64,000 nt of DNA, taken from Thecamonas trahens ATCC 50062 (Eukaryota; Apusozoa; Apusomonadida; Apusomonadidae). The stretch covers positions 148,007-212,006 of the forward strand of contig NW_013657640.1 of NCBI RefSeq assembly GCF_000142905.1. The letters are read 5' to 3'. Below, in pieces: positions 21,793 to 30,337 of the stretch. The notes below the pieces were generated by a model. It was not told the DNA's origin. It saw nothing but the letters and a program-made list of their open reading frames with translations, and searched no databases. Positions within the stretch are counted from its first letter, which is position 1. Each line of letters starts with the position of its first letter. Made by a program: the position numbers and the translations under genes.

Positions 21793-23334
21793 TCACGAGC
21801 TGAGCAGCTTGCGTCGCCGCGGGGAGCGACGGACGGGTGAGGCCGGCGACTTGGCGGACGGAGCGGTGGTCGATGAGGCAGCAAGTGGTTCTGTGTCGTC
21901 ACGCTTGCGCTTGCGAGGAGATGGCGAGGTTGCTGATGAAGGTAGCGGAGCGGTCGTGTGCGATGGGGCTAGGAGGCGTGGTGACGACGATCTGTCCTTG
22001 ACGGCAGGAGGCGGCGGCGGCGGAGGTGCAGCCGCCGGCTGGATGGCGACCAGCTTGGGCGGGTCGCTGCCGCTCGGCGGCAGAACAAGAACAGTGTAGC
22101 CATGCGTCTCTTGCGACGGGTCGGTGAGCTCTTGTGGCGGGTCAAAGGTGCCGATGTTGGCGAGCGCGTTGTAGTAGAACGGTTTGCCGGAGACCGGGTC
22201 CTCGACGACCCGCCACGGGTTCTCAGCGGCTAGCTTGGCAGCCTCTGCAGCCTCAGCGGCGGCTTTGGCAGCCTTGGCGGCCTTACGCTTGCGGATCTCC
22301 TTGATGAGTGCCTTGTGCTTCGACTTGGCCTTGGACTTGGACTTGGACTTGGCGCTGCCGCCGGCTCTGGGCTTTCCTGCCGACGCCGGGCTCGATTCAG
22401 TCGACACCGAGCCGGAGGACTTGTGGGCCTTGCTTGCCGATGATGCTTGCTTGGCCGACGCCTTGCGGTGCTGCTCGTCGTTTGTGACGCGGGCAGCGAT
22501 GGCGTCGTAGGTCGGCGCCTCGCCGCCGTCGAGGGCGCAGTTGTATCTGAGCGTAAACTCGGAGAGCCGCCAGACCATGGCCTTGCGGTTGCCGTGGGTT
22601 GGCAGCCGGTACTCGCGGAGCTTGGCCTTGATCTGCGACGGCTTCATAATCGAGTGCACGAGCTTGGGCAGCCGCTTGGGCGGCTTGCCACATGGCTTGC
22701 GCCCGAGCACAACCGGCGGGGCAGAGTGGGCCGCATTGCCTCCCGCAGCCTTGCCGCCTGCTCCGCCTCCGCTGGACAAGCAGGTGTCCAGATGAGTATT
22801 GAGCATGTCCGGGCTAAGGGCTAGGCCGCAGACCGGACAGCGGACCTTGCCCGGCGGTGGCGGCGGGTGATCGTCATCGGCGTCGAGGACAATGGGCGCG
22901 GCCTGCGATCCCATGTTCTCAGCGGCTATGCGGCTTGCGCGACGCGAGGGCCGTGGCTTGGGCGGCTCTTGCTGAGACTTTGGCTCGGCAACAGCGGGCG
23001 GGGCCGGCAGCAATGCCGACGGGTCCTGGTCGCGATCGGGGATGCGGACGGCCTCGAGAGCGGTGCGGAGGGTGCGGTAGGCCGAGACGAGGGCGTCGAC
23101 GTGATGGTTGTTGCGGACGTCCATGGAGGTGGCGGGAAGGCGGCACGAGGGACATGCTGGGCGATGGCGGAGGGCACGCCGCAAGCAGAGCGCACAATAC
23201 GTATGCCCACATCCGGCCAGTTGCATGGCCGTCACTATGGGCTCGTGGCAGATGGCGCAAGCCACGACTGAGTCCATGCTCGCCATGGCCGGGCCCACGC
23301 CGGCCAGCTCGCCACACAGCTCTGGTGGATCCAT
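21793..23334 (-). CDS. RAD18-like E3 ubiquitin ligase with RING, UBZ, SAP and a WW-like motif
   Basis: The start at 23334 (MDPPELCGEL) gives 513 aa; an AG acceptor lies just upstream (CTCTGCAG), so a short 5' exon is possible. Domains in order: RING (Cys26 to Cys64, CAICHEP...CGHTYCALC...CPSC), a UBZ4-type zinc finger (Cys166, Cys169, His181, Cys185), a SAP motif (about 230-262), a Lys/Ala-rich basic helix (325-370), a WW-like segment (Trp374, FYYN 386-389, Phe at the second Trp position, Pro400), then a disordered basic tail. RING-UBZ-SAP in that order is the RAD18 architecture, which monoubiquitinates PCNA at stalled forks with RAD6. The WW-like segment is not part of RAD18 as I know it. 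The tail has KRKR and RRSPRRRK, likely nuclear signals. Confidence 0.85.
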   Translation of the reverse strand: MDPPELCGELAGVGPAMASMDSVVACAICHEPIVTAMQLAGCGHTYCALCLRRALRHRPACPSCRLPATSMDVRNNHHVDALVSAYRTLRTALEAVRIPDRDQDPSALLPAPPAVAEPKSQQEPPKPRPSRRASRIAAENMGSQAAPIVLDADDDHPPPPPGKVRCPVCGLALSPDMLNTHLDTCLSSGGGAGGKAAGGNAAHSAPPVVLGRKPCGKPPKRLPKLVHSIMKPSQIKAKLREYRLPTHGNRKAMVWRLSEFTLRYNCALDGGEAPTYDAIAARVTNDEQHRKASAKQASSASKAHKSSGSVSTESSPASAGKPRAGGSAKSKSKSKAKSKHKALIKEIRKRKAAKAAKAAAEAAEAAKLAAENPWRVVEDPVSGKPFYYNALANIGTFDPPQELTDPSQETHGYTVLVLPPSGSDPPKLVAIQPAAAPPPPPPPAVKDRSSSPRLLAPSHTTAPLPSSATSPSPRKRKRDDTEPLAASSTTAPSAKSPASPVRRSPRRRKLLSS

Positions 23335-23840
23335 ATCCACGGCGTTGGCTGCAGAGAGAGATAGTGCGTGTGTGTGCGGTGGGGGGGGGGGGGGGGGGAA
23401 GGGGGGTGAGGGTGAGGTGCGTGCGTATGAGGTCAAGGCCCGTGCTTGTGTCTTGGCGGTGTGGCGCGCCGAGTGGTTGAATCTACATGCTTTGCAGGGC
23501 GGAGGCGGGGGGGGCGGAGGGGGGGGGGATGAAGGAGAAGAAGAAGATGATGATGATTACGGCGATGACATTATTATTATTATTATTGGTGGTGGTGGTG
23601 GTGGTGGTGATGATGTGTACAGATCGAGTGCAATGAAGTTGGAAATGGTGCTGGATGTGTCTTGGATAGGGGGATAGGGCTGCGCAGAGGTAGCCAGCTG
23701 GCACCGGCGAGTCGTTCCACCGGCGACGAGCGGAGCGGCAGCGCCGGCTGAGGGTGGGAACTGAGGGCATTGCGGCGAGACACCTCACCCACACACGTGG
23801 TGCACCACTCCAGGTCAAATTGGCGGAAAGAGAGACCGGC
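23335..23840. other. Intergenic with homopolymer and trinucleotide runs
   Basis: It includes a G run (about 23381-23398), GGGGGG blocks near 23505-23530, and ATT then GGT triplet runs (23570-23605). Splice-like signal CACTCCAG ends at 23811 just before a coding-like frame, so a 5' exon of the next gene may lie here. Confidence 0.4.
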
Positions 23841-24137
23841 ATGGAGGCGAGGTTCACCGGCCCGAGCGGGTCGCACACCATTGTGGCGACGGACGTGCCC
23901 GGCTCGCTCGCCGAGCTCGCCGACGCGGTCGACGACATGCACGCCGCCATTAAGGCGTTTGTCGATGCCCGGGCCGCAGAGGACTCGGGTTCCAAGAAGC
24001 GCCCGAGCGATGACGGCGGAGCCGACGACAATGAGCTGGCGGCCATGGCCATCGAGGGTGAGACCGATGATGGCGGCAAGGGCGCGTCGACGGATGCCTC
24101 GGCCGCGCCGGCTGCCAAGCGCCCGCGGGTCTTGTGA
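23841..24137 (+). CDS. Small acidic-tailed protein; GON7-like candidate
   Basis: The frame is open from 23754. The first ATG at 23841 (MEARFTGPSG) gives 98 aa, but a CAG acceptor at 23809-23811 would add VKLAERETG in frame, so the true start is unsettled. The layout is a short strand-rich start, a helix (GSLAELADAVDDMHAAIKAFVD), then an acidic disordered stretch and a basic end AAKRPRVL. This order and size recall GON7, the small disordered KEOPS subunit of animals, whose ends also read AKRPK. Similarity is by eye only and could be chance for such a simple protein. It is a real gene by codon bias; the name is a hypothesis. Confidence 0.35.
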   Translation: MEARFTGPSGSHTIVATDVPGSLAELADAVDDMHAAIKAFVDARAAEDSGSKKRPSDDGGADDNELAAMAIEGETDDGGKGASTDASAAPAAKRPRVL

Positions 24138-25303
24138 GGGCGTCAGTGGCGTCCGATCCCCCTCGTTTGCCCTCGCCTCCCTTGATTTCCTCCGACTGTG
24201 GCTGTCGGCCTTGTTTGGCGGTGCGCAGCGGAAGCTACCGTGCCATCCAGTCGAGCTGAGTGGCTGGCTGCTGGCTTCCTCTCGCGATCATTCCAGCTTG
24301 TGGCAGTACTGGAACACTGGAAACAACCTAGTCTATGTCCCCCTCCCGTCGTCTTTCCCTCTCCCCACACATCAAATCCCACCTACACAACACCAACCCG
24401 ATGGCAATCACATCAACAGCGCCCCGCCAGCCGCCAGCCGCCAGCCGCCAGCCGCCCCCTCCCCCCCCCCCTCCCGCCCCACCAGCCGCCAGACCGATGG
24501 TGCGCAGCGGCACATTTCGGTTCGTCGGCTGTCACCGGGAGCGTTCAATTGATGAACGGCGAGGTTCGATGCGACGACGATCGGGAGAGCCACCATATCT
24601 CTCCCCTCACACAATGGTACGAACTCCAGTCCGAGGCGCATACCAGGGCCACGGGCAGCCATACGTGGAGTATGCATATATTCTGTGGTGCTAGTGTCTA
24701 TACGTGGTGTGTGTGCAGAGCTTGTGGGTCTGCTGTGGCCTGCATACCACCCTCGTCCCTCTTGCTCCCATTTCCCCACTTTTGTATGACTCGCCCATCT
24801 ACCGCGAGTTCCACCCTCGGCACCCTCCGCCCATACAGCACCTACCCCCTACCCCCACCCCCTACCTCCACCCTCTCCACACTGCATACACCCCCTCCCC
24901 GCTCCCGCATCTCTCGTCGCTGCACTCTCCACAGGTTACCGTCTCCAGCATCCCGCTGCGGTGGCTATTTTTGCGCCGGCTGCCCATCCCCCCCTTCCCC
25001 CTTCCCCCCCGTCCCGGTCACCTTGCTTGCCCTCGCTCTCTGCTCCCGGCCTCCCTCCGCACCCAACCACTGCCAACACCAGGACCTTCCTCTCTATAAC
25101 CCTGTGTCTGTTGGAGTGCCACAGGCGGGGCCCAGGCACCACGGTGGCGGTGGGGCCCAGCAGTTGGGGTGGGCGGGCGGGCAAAGCGTATGATTTTGAG
25201 CAGAGCGAGCGACACAGGCCGCAGCAGGACTGCAGCCAGTTCACGCGCTACAGCCGGCTACCCGCCACTGTCCGCAGCGACTCACCTGGTTGTTGTGTGA
25301 GGA
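24138..25303. other. Long pyrimidine-rich region upstream of uS19; possible 5' intron
   Basis: No protein-like frame is convincing. 24424-24450 is a CCGCCAG heptamer repeat; 24835-25080 is C/T-rich, resembling the introns elsewhere in the window. An ATG at 24614 is followed at once by GTACGA, matching the ATG-plus-donor pattern of the eIF5 gene; if used, it would splice to 25313 in the uS19 frame. Confidence 0.35.
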
Positions 25304-25744
25304 ATGTCACAGTCGAGCCAGCCCCGCCGTCGCGTGTTCCGCAAGTTCACCTACCGTGGTGTGGACCTTGAGCAGCTGCTCGAGATGAAGCAGGAGGAGC
25401 TCATCCAGCTCTTCACTGCCCGCCAGCGCCGCTCGATCAACCGCGGCCTGCTCAAGAAGCGCTCGTCGCGCACTCTGCTCAAGAAGCTGCGCAAGGCCAA
25501 GGCCGAGACCCCGCAGGGCGAGAAGCCCGAGCCGGTCAAGACCCACCTCCGGAACATGGTCATCATCCCTGAGATGATCGGCTCGGTCGTCGGTGTCTAC
25601 AACGGCTCGCAGTTCAACCAGGTTGAGATCAAGCCCGAGATGGTCGGTCACTTCCTTGGCGAGTTCTCCATCACCTACCGCCCGGTCCGCCACGGCCGCC
25701 CCGGTGTCGGCTCGTCCAACACTGCCCGCTTCATCCCGATCTAG
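25304..25744 (+). CDS. RPS15: Cytosolic ribosomal protein uS19 (RPS15)
   Basis: 146 aa, matching the 145-aa human protein nearly throughout: [97 protein letters not shown]. It sits in the head of the small ribosomal subunit. The first ATG at 25304 gives [10 protein letters not shown]. An alternative is that TCACAG (25307-25312) is a splice acceptor and the ATG lies in an upstream exon. Codon use is strongly C-ending, as for a highly expressed gene. The 3' side carries CTCCCT repeats (25779-25800). Confidence 0.97.
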   Translation: MSQSSQPRRRVFRKFTYRGVDLEQLLEMKQEELIQLFTARQRRSINRGLLKKRSSRTLLKKLRKAKAETPQGEKPEPVKTHLRNMVIIPEMIGSVVGVYNGSQFNQVEIKPEMVGHFLGEFSITYRPVRHGRPGVGSSNTARFIPI

Positions 25745-25959
25745 AAGCCCCGCACTAAAACAAACAACCAACAATACTCTCCCTCTCCCTCTCCCTCTCC
25801 CACCACCTTTACATCGTGATGTGCACAGCCGTCTGAGCAAGCCATGACGGCACGCCCGCCACCGCTCCGCCTCCCGCCTCCCGCCTTCAGCTGGCCACTC
25901 CATCACCCCCCCCCCACTCCTTCCCCCCTCCCCCGCTCCCCCTCCTCCATTCCCCCGGT

Positions 25960-27018
25960 ATGGCCCATCGCAGCCAGGCTCTCTCGCTCTACCGCGAGCT
26001 GCTCCGTGCGGCATCGGCATCGGTCTTCCCCAACTACCCCAACGCCTCGGCCACCATTGCCGCCAAGATCCGTGCCGAGTTCCGCGGCCAGGCCCACCTC
26101 GACCCTGTCGCCGACGCCGCCGCCGTCGACAGCGCCATGTCCAAGGCCCGCCGCTCCGTCCATGCCCTCCACCAGGCTGTACCTACCAAGTTTGTCTCGC
26201 CTGCCCTTCAGCGCACCTCGCCTCGCCCGTCCCCACCTCGTCGGGCGCCCTTGCGCCCAGTGGCGCCAAACGACGCGGCCGGCGCCCGACCGCCCGTGCC
26301 TGCCTCCAGACCGCCGCCCACCCGCGCCTCTGCGGTATCGGCGCCTGCTCCTGCTCCCGCAGCCTCTGCCCCGCGCTCGCAGGAACACGTCCGCACATCG
26401 CAGTCGTCGTCGTCGTTCTGGACTACCTATGCCGACATGCAGGGCGGCGGGGCGGGGCGGCCCAAGACTGCTCCGACGCCGACGCCGCCGCCGCCGTCGC
26501 CATCGCCGTCGCCGCCACCAACCACCACCACCCACCGCCCATCATCGCCGTCGGTGATCGCCAAGCCAGCGCCACCACCGCCGCCGCCTGGTGCTGCCGT
26601 TGCCAGGCCGCCGTCACCGTCACCGCCGCCGCCGCCGCAAGCCGGTCCTCGCTTGGCGCCGGCGCCGCCGTCTCCGCGACCTGCATCTCGTCCTCTGGCG
26701 GACGTCGCTCCTGCCACGCCCATTGCTGTCGCCCGGTCGCAGATGACCCAGTTTCTGGCGGACCATCCCTCGCTCGATGCCATTGCGGCCGAGTTTGACA
26801 TGATTGACGTGCGCGCCGCCGAGCAGCGACGACGCGCGTCGCCGCGCCGCGCCGTCACGCGCCGCCGAATCGGGCACCACCCGCGTCTCGGGCTCGATTC
26901 TTCCGCAGGCCTTTGTCTCCCGCATTGTGGTAAACCAATAGCAGGCAAAGTACGGCGTAGGGCGTGGGCGAGCTGCGAGCGGAGTCAGCGGGTGGCCGTC
27001 GCCAATCCAATGTGTTAG
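25960..27018 (+). CDS. LYR-motif (Complex1_LYR) protein with long proline-rich tail
   Basis: The N-terminus has the LYR signature: ALSLYRELLRAA, FPNYP, then IRAEFRGQ at about residues 36-44, a three-helix fold that in relatives binds mitochondrial acyl carrier protein and serves in respiratory-complex or Fe-S assembly. Typical LYRM proteins are 80-130 aa; here a Pro/Ser/Ala-rich tail of 200 or more residues follows, with a conserved-looking helix AVARSQMTQFLADHPSLDAIAAEFDMID near the end. The simple reading stops at 27018, 34 bp before the tRNA. Frame +2 from about 26830 gives a more protein-like end (SGSILPQAFVSRIVVNQ, stop at 26941), implying one extra base in a GC-only stretch. The LYR assignment is good; the end is uncertain. 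Confidence 0.7.
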   Translation: MAHRSQALSLYRELLRAASASVFPNYPNASATIAAKIRAEFRGQAHLDPVADAAAVDSAMSKARRSVHALHQAVPTKFVSPALQRTSPRPSPPRRAPLRPVAPNDAAGARPPVPASRPPPTRASAVSAPAPAPAASAPRSQEHVRTSQSSSSFWTTYADMQGGGAGRPKTAPTPTPPPPSPSPSPPPTTTTHRPSSPSVIAKPAPPPPPPGAAVARPPSPSPPPPPQAGPRLAPAPPSPRPASRPLADVAPATPIAVARSQMTQFLADHPSLDAIAAEFDMIDVRAAEQRRRASPRRAVTRRRIGHHPRLGLDSSAGLCLPHCGKPIAGKVRRRAWASCERSQRVAVANPMC

Positions 27019-27051
27019 CTAAGAGCAAGAGCGGATTTTTTCACCGATAAT

Positions 27052-27136
27052 GCACACGTGTCTCAGTGGTTACGGAGTCGGTCTTATGAACAGATTAGAA
27101 TACCGAAAGTCGCGAGTTCGAATCTCGCCGTGTGCA
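27052..27136 (+). tRNA. tRNA-Ile(UAU) with a 12-nt intron
   Basis: Acceptor stem GCACACG (27052-27058) pairs perfectly with CGTGTGC (27129-27135), discriminator A at 27136. Anticodon stem TCGGT (27078-27082) pairs with ACCGA (27102-27106); T stem GCGAG/CTCGC with TTCGAAT loop. The anticodon loop region is 19 nt; removing 12 nt (27089-27100) at the canonical site after position 37 leaves CTTATGT, anticodon TAT at 27085-27087. tRNA-Ile(UAU) carries an intron in many eukaryotes. The D stem is weak (one mismatch, one wobble), and position 37 would be G rather than the usual A. Confidence 0.85.
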
Positions 27137-27143
27137 CTATCTA

Positions 27144-27150
27144 TTTTTTT
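27144..27150 (+). terminator. Pol III T7 terminator of tRNA-Ile
   Basis: Seven T residues begin 8 nt after the discriminator base, the expected RNA polymerase III stop signal. Confidence 0.85.
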
Positions 27151-27162
27151 ACCCTGACCGCC

Positions 27163-27278
27163 ACCCTCGCACGCACACCTCGCATCGCAAACACGCCTTT
27201 AGCGGGGGGAGAACAAGTGCTACCCTCGCACGCACACCTCGCATCGCAAACACGCGTTCAACGGGTGAGAACAAGCGA
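27163..27278. repeat. 59-bp tandem duplication spanning the 3' end of the purple acid phosphatase gene
   Basis: Two copies start at 27163 and 27222, beginning ACCCTCGCACGCACACCTCG, with a few mismatches at the distal ends. The second copy contains the last codons and stop of the minus-strand phosphatase gene; the first is a decayed copy downstream of it. Confidence 0.85.
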
Positions 27279-28862
27279 GTCTAGGACACCGCCGGTCGAG
27301 GCGTCAACGTACTTGGTGGTGAGCGTCGAGGCGGTGGTGGCAACATGGAGATAGCCAAAGTCGTTGGCACCGAAGACCGACCACGGCGGCGGCGAGGCAG
27401 GATAGCCTGAGGTGCCCTCCTTGGATCCGCCGACGCCGCAGACAATGTACGTCGGAGCCGCGCCGGCCGGCATGATCTTAGAGTGCAGAACAGGCGTGGT
27501 CCGCGAGTACGAGTGGCGATGGCCCGAGAGGTGCAAGTCGACGTGGTAAGTGGCGAGCAAGTCTTCGATGGCCTCGCGGAAGAGCGGCGCAAACGTGTCA
27601 CAGTCGGTCGAGTGGTCCGGGCAGTACATGGGTCGGTGCATGGTGACAATGACCCATGGGTGCAGGGCCCGCGCCGCCGGCGTGTCGGCGGCCTTGAGTT
27701 CGGCTTCGAGCCAGACGTGCTGCGCGCCTCCGGGCGCGAGGCTCGGCGCGAGGCCAAAGTCATCCTCCGAGTTGAGGGCGATGATACGGACATGGCCGTA
27801 GGTAAACGAGTAGTAGACCGTGTCGGGCGAGCGGGTGCCGCCGGGCGTCGGTGCCGGAACCGGAAAGAGCTTGAAGAACGGAACGCCGTCGTAGTAGTCC
27901 TCGTGGTTCCCGCGCAGCGTCTGGTACGGGAGATACGCCGCAAAGCTCGAGATCTTTCGCTTGAACTGGCCCCAAAGGTCAGTGGCGCCGTCGGCGTAGC
28001 CAATGTCGCCGGCGTGGAGCACAAAGTCGAGCGCCGAGTCGAGCGCCATTGCCGAGATCCGCGCTAGCGTTCGGTCCGATGCGTCGGTCGCGCCCATGTC
28101 CGCCACCTGCACAAACACGGTGGTGGCATTCGGCGGCAGCGCACCCGGCGCAGGCGGCATGACAAACGAGAGATCCTTGGGCAGCGCCCAGTTGGGATGA
28201 TCCCAGTATGGATGCGCGTCAGCGCCGACGGTGTAGTAGTACCGCGCGTCCGGTGCGAGTCCAGTCATGACGCATGTGTGGATCATGCCGACCCACCCGC
28301 CGTTGGGAAAGGTGTCCGAGACTGCCGCTGCGGACTGGGTGTACTCCCCCTGGACCGTGCCCCACTTGCACATCGGCGCTGGCATGTCCATGAGGGTCAC
28401 CCACGTCACCCGCATCTCGCCGGCCGAGCCGCCGAGCGAGATGTGGATCTGCTCGGGCGTATACGGTGTGGCGCAGCACGGCACGGCGCAGAGGCGCGCA
28501 AATGCGCAGATCGAACGCGGCGTGTACTTGACCAGCACGCTCTCGTCAGACTTGTTCAGCAGTGGCGCGAGCGCCTCAAACTCGGCTTCGCACGCCGCCT
28601 TCTTCTCACTCGGCAGCGGAAGCAGCCCACACATCTTGCCTAGCGCCTTCACGATCGCCTCCTCCGTTGCGTTGGTCGCCAGCGACGACTCGACATCGAG
28701 CACCACGGCCTTGCACAGCGGACAGAGCTCGTCAAGTTCCAGCAGCTCACGCTCATGCTCCACACGGACCGCCAGGCCGCTGTCAACGCACCCGAGCACC
28801 ACCACAGCCACAGCCAGAACCGCTACCGTCGCCGTCCACCGCGTTCCTGTCGTCGTCCGCAT
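27258..28862 (-). CDS. Secreted purple acid phosphatase with N-terminal saposin-B domain
   Basis: The start at 28862 (MRTTTGTRWT) precedes a signal peptide (about 10-30). Residues 45-127 form a saposin-B domain with six cysteines in the expected order (47, 50, 78, 91, 119, 125). A fibronectin-like purple acid phosphatase N-domain (about 135-230) and the metallophosphatase core follow. All five PAP metal motifs are present: ADMG, GDIGYADG, RGNHED, VTMHRPMY and GHRHSYSR. The total is 534 aa. Plant and animal PAPs hydrolyse phosphomonoesters at acid pH with an Fe/metal pair. Saposin-B domains bind lipids or membranes and occur on acid sphingomyelinase, so a lipid-associated substrate is a reasonable inference. 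No C-terminal anchor is visible, suggesting a secreted or lysosomal enzyme. Confidence 0.9.
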   Translation of the reverse strand: MRTTTGTRWTATVAVLAVAVVVLGCVDSGLAVRVEHERELLELDELCPLCKAVVLDVESSLATNATEEAIVKALGKMCGLLPLPSEKKAACEAEFEALAPLLNKSDESVLVKYTPRSICAFARLCAVPCCATPYTPEQIHISLGGSAGEMRVTWVTLMDMPAPMCKWGTVQGEYTQSAAAVSDTFPNGGWVGMIHTCVMTGLAPDARYYYTVGADAHPYWDHPNWALPKDLSFVMPPAPGALPPNATTVFVQVADMGATDASDRTLARISAMALDSALDFVLHAGDIGYADGATDLWGQFKRKISSFAAYLPYQTLRGNHEDYYDGVPFFKLFPVPAPTPGGTRSPDTVYYSFTYGHVRIIALNSEDDFGLAPSLAPGGAQHVWLEAELKAADTPAARALHPWVIVTMHRPMYCPDHSTDCDTFAPLFREAIEDLLATYHVDLHLSGHRHSYSRTTPVLHSKIMPAGAAPTYIVCGVGGSKEGTSGYPASPPPWSVFGANDFGYLHVATTASTLTTKYVDASTGGVLDSLVLTR

Positions 28863-28899
28863 GCTGACTTGAAGCGTGTGCAAAGAGTGGCGTGGTAGG

Positions 28900-28970
28900 T
28901 CACAGACATGGTCACAGGCACGGTCACAGACACGGTCACAGGCACAGTCGGGCACGGTCACACACGCACG
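28900..28970. repeat. GGTCACAGRCAC short tandem repeat
   Basis: About six 12-nt units upstream of the purple acid phosphatase start, in the 291-bp interval before RPL26. It could lie in the promoter or 5' UTR of either divergent gene. Confidence 0.8.
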
Positions 28971-29153
28971 GTCTCGAGCCGTGACCAACCGGCGGCAGCA
29001 TGGTGGCGTGCGGGGCGTGACCTTGCGAATGGAGATGGAATTGGAAATGAGTGATTCGCGCGAGCTCGTTTCGGCTGTTTTTCACTTTTTGAACAACCAA
29101 CTCGCCTCAATGGCGAAGCAGACATTGCTTCTCCAAACCCGTCTCTGTCCACG

Positions 29154-30161
29154 ATGAAGTTCTCGTCCAGTACGTACCCCACCAGCAGCCAGTCATGGGG
29201 AGGCACAGCAACCAACCATACAGAGTGTGTGTGGAGACCGTCCTACAGCACTCTGCACTTTCTGCCTCCAAATGCCCATACTCCCTCTGCTAGAGCACCC
29301 CCCCCATTGCCCTGCCCCTCCCCCCCCTCTCGCCGCGCTCGTCGGATGCGGGCCTCGGTCCTATTTTTGCCGGTCCCCCTCTGCAAGCACTCTTGCTCCC
29401 GTGCCAGCCCCTTTGCAGCCCGGTGGAGGCAGAGCACGAGGCGTTGCGTGGATCACTCCTGCGCATCCTCCTGCTCCCTCCACTGTCTGTGCTGCGAGTA
29501 TACTCGCTTGCCCACGCCATGCCGCTGTCGCCCGCCGAGTGTGTGATGGAATTTTGTGTGCCTTGGTCTGTCCTCCCACGGGCGAGATGGGGGCACTCCC
29601 GCACGCATTCAGGGCCGTCCTTCCCCCCCCCCCCCCCTCCTTTCCTCCCTCTCTGCCTACCTTCTCACTGCCCACATGCTGGACTCACCTTGTGTATGTT
29701 GGACTCCCGCGACTACTCTTGTTGGAAATGTGCTGCGATACGGTGTATGGGCTACAGACGTCACGTCGTCGCGCCGCAAGAACCGGAAGGCTCACTTCAC
29801 GGCCCCCTCACACATCCGCCGCAAGCTGATGTCGGCGCCGCTGTCGGCTGAGCTCCGTGCTGAGCACAACGTCCGCTCGATGCCGGTCCGCCAGGGCGAT
29901 GAGGTCGAGGTCACCCGCGGCACCTACAAGGCGCACACCGGCAAGGTTGTGTCCGTGTACCGTAAGAAGTGGGTCATTCACATCGACCGCCTCACCAAGG
30001 CCGCTGCCAACGGCAAGACCCCGTTCGTGGGCATCCACCCCTCCAACGTCAAGATCGTCAAGCTCGAGATGAACCGTGACCGCCAGGACATCCTCAACCG
30101 CAAGGCTGCCGGCCGCACCGCCGCTCTCGAGAAGTCGAAGGGCAAGCTCGACCAGGAGTAA
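29154..30161 (+). CDS. RPL26: Cytosolic ribosomal protein uL24 (RPL26), two exons
   Basis: Exon 1 (29154-29169) encodes MKFSS plus one base, donor GTACGT at 29170; exon 2 runs 29758-30161 after acceptor GCTACAG. The join reads [19 protein letters not shown], matching the length and sequence of the animal protein start, and gives 139 aa. The KOW motif region is clear: [34 protein letters not shown], followed by [18 protein letters not shown]. It binds 26S rRNA near the tunnel exit of the large subunit. The 588-nt intron is long for this genome and contains a C run (29623-29637). Intron placement near the start codon is typical for ribosomal genes and may aid expression. Confidence 0.96.
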
Positions 30162-30337
30162 ACCAAGTCAAACCTTGCTCACGGCCTCGTCATTGTCCCC
30201 TCTCCCCTCTCACCTCTCCCCTCTGCCTGCTCTCCCCCCCCCTCCGGCTCATCATTGCCCTTTGCAAGACATTGTTTGCTTTTTCCTCCTATTCCGCAAC
30301 GACGACAACCGCTGCGGCTGGGGCAAGCTCTCCCTCG

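Noticed and set aside
24198-25193. 331-codon + strand frame upstream of uS19
   Set aside because: Composition is low-complexity, with no domain and no conserved segment; more likely 5' flank or intron.
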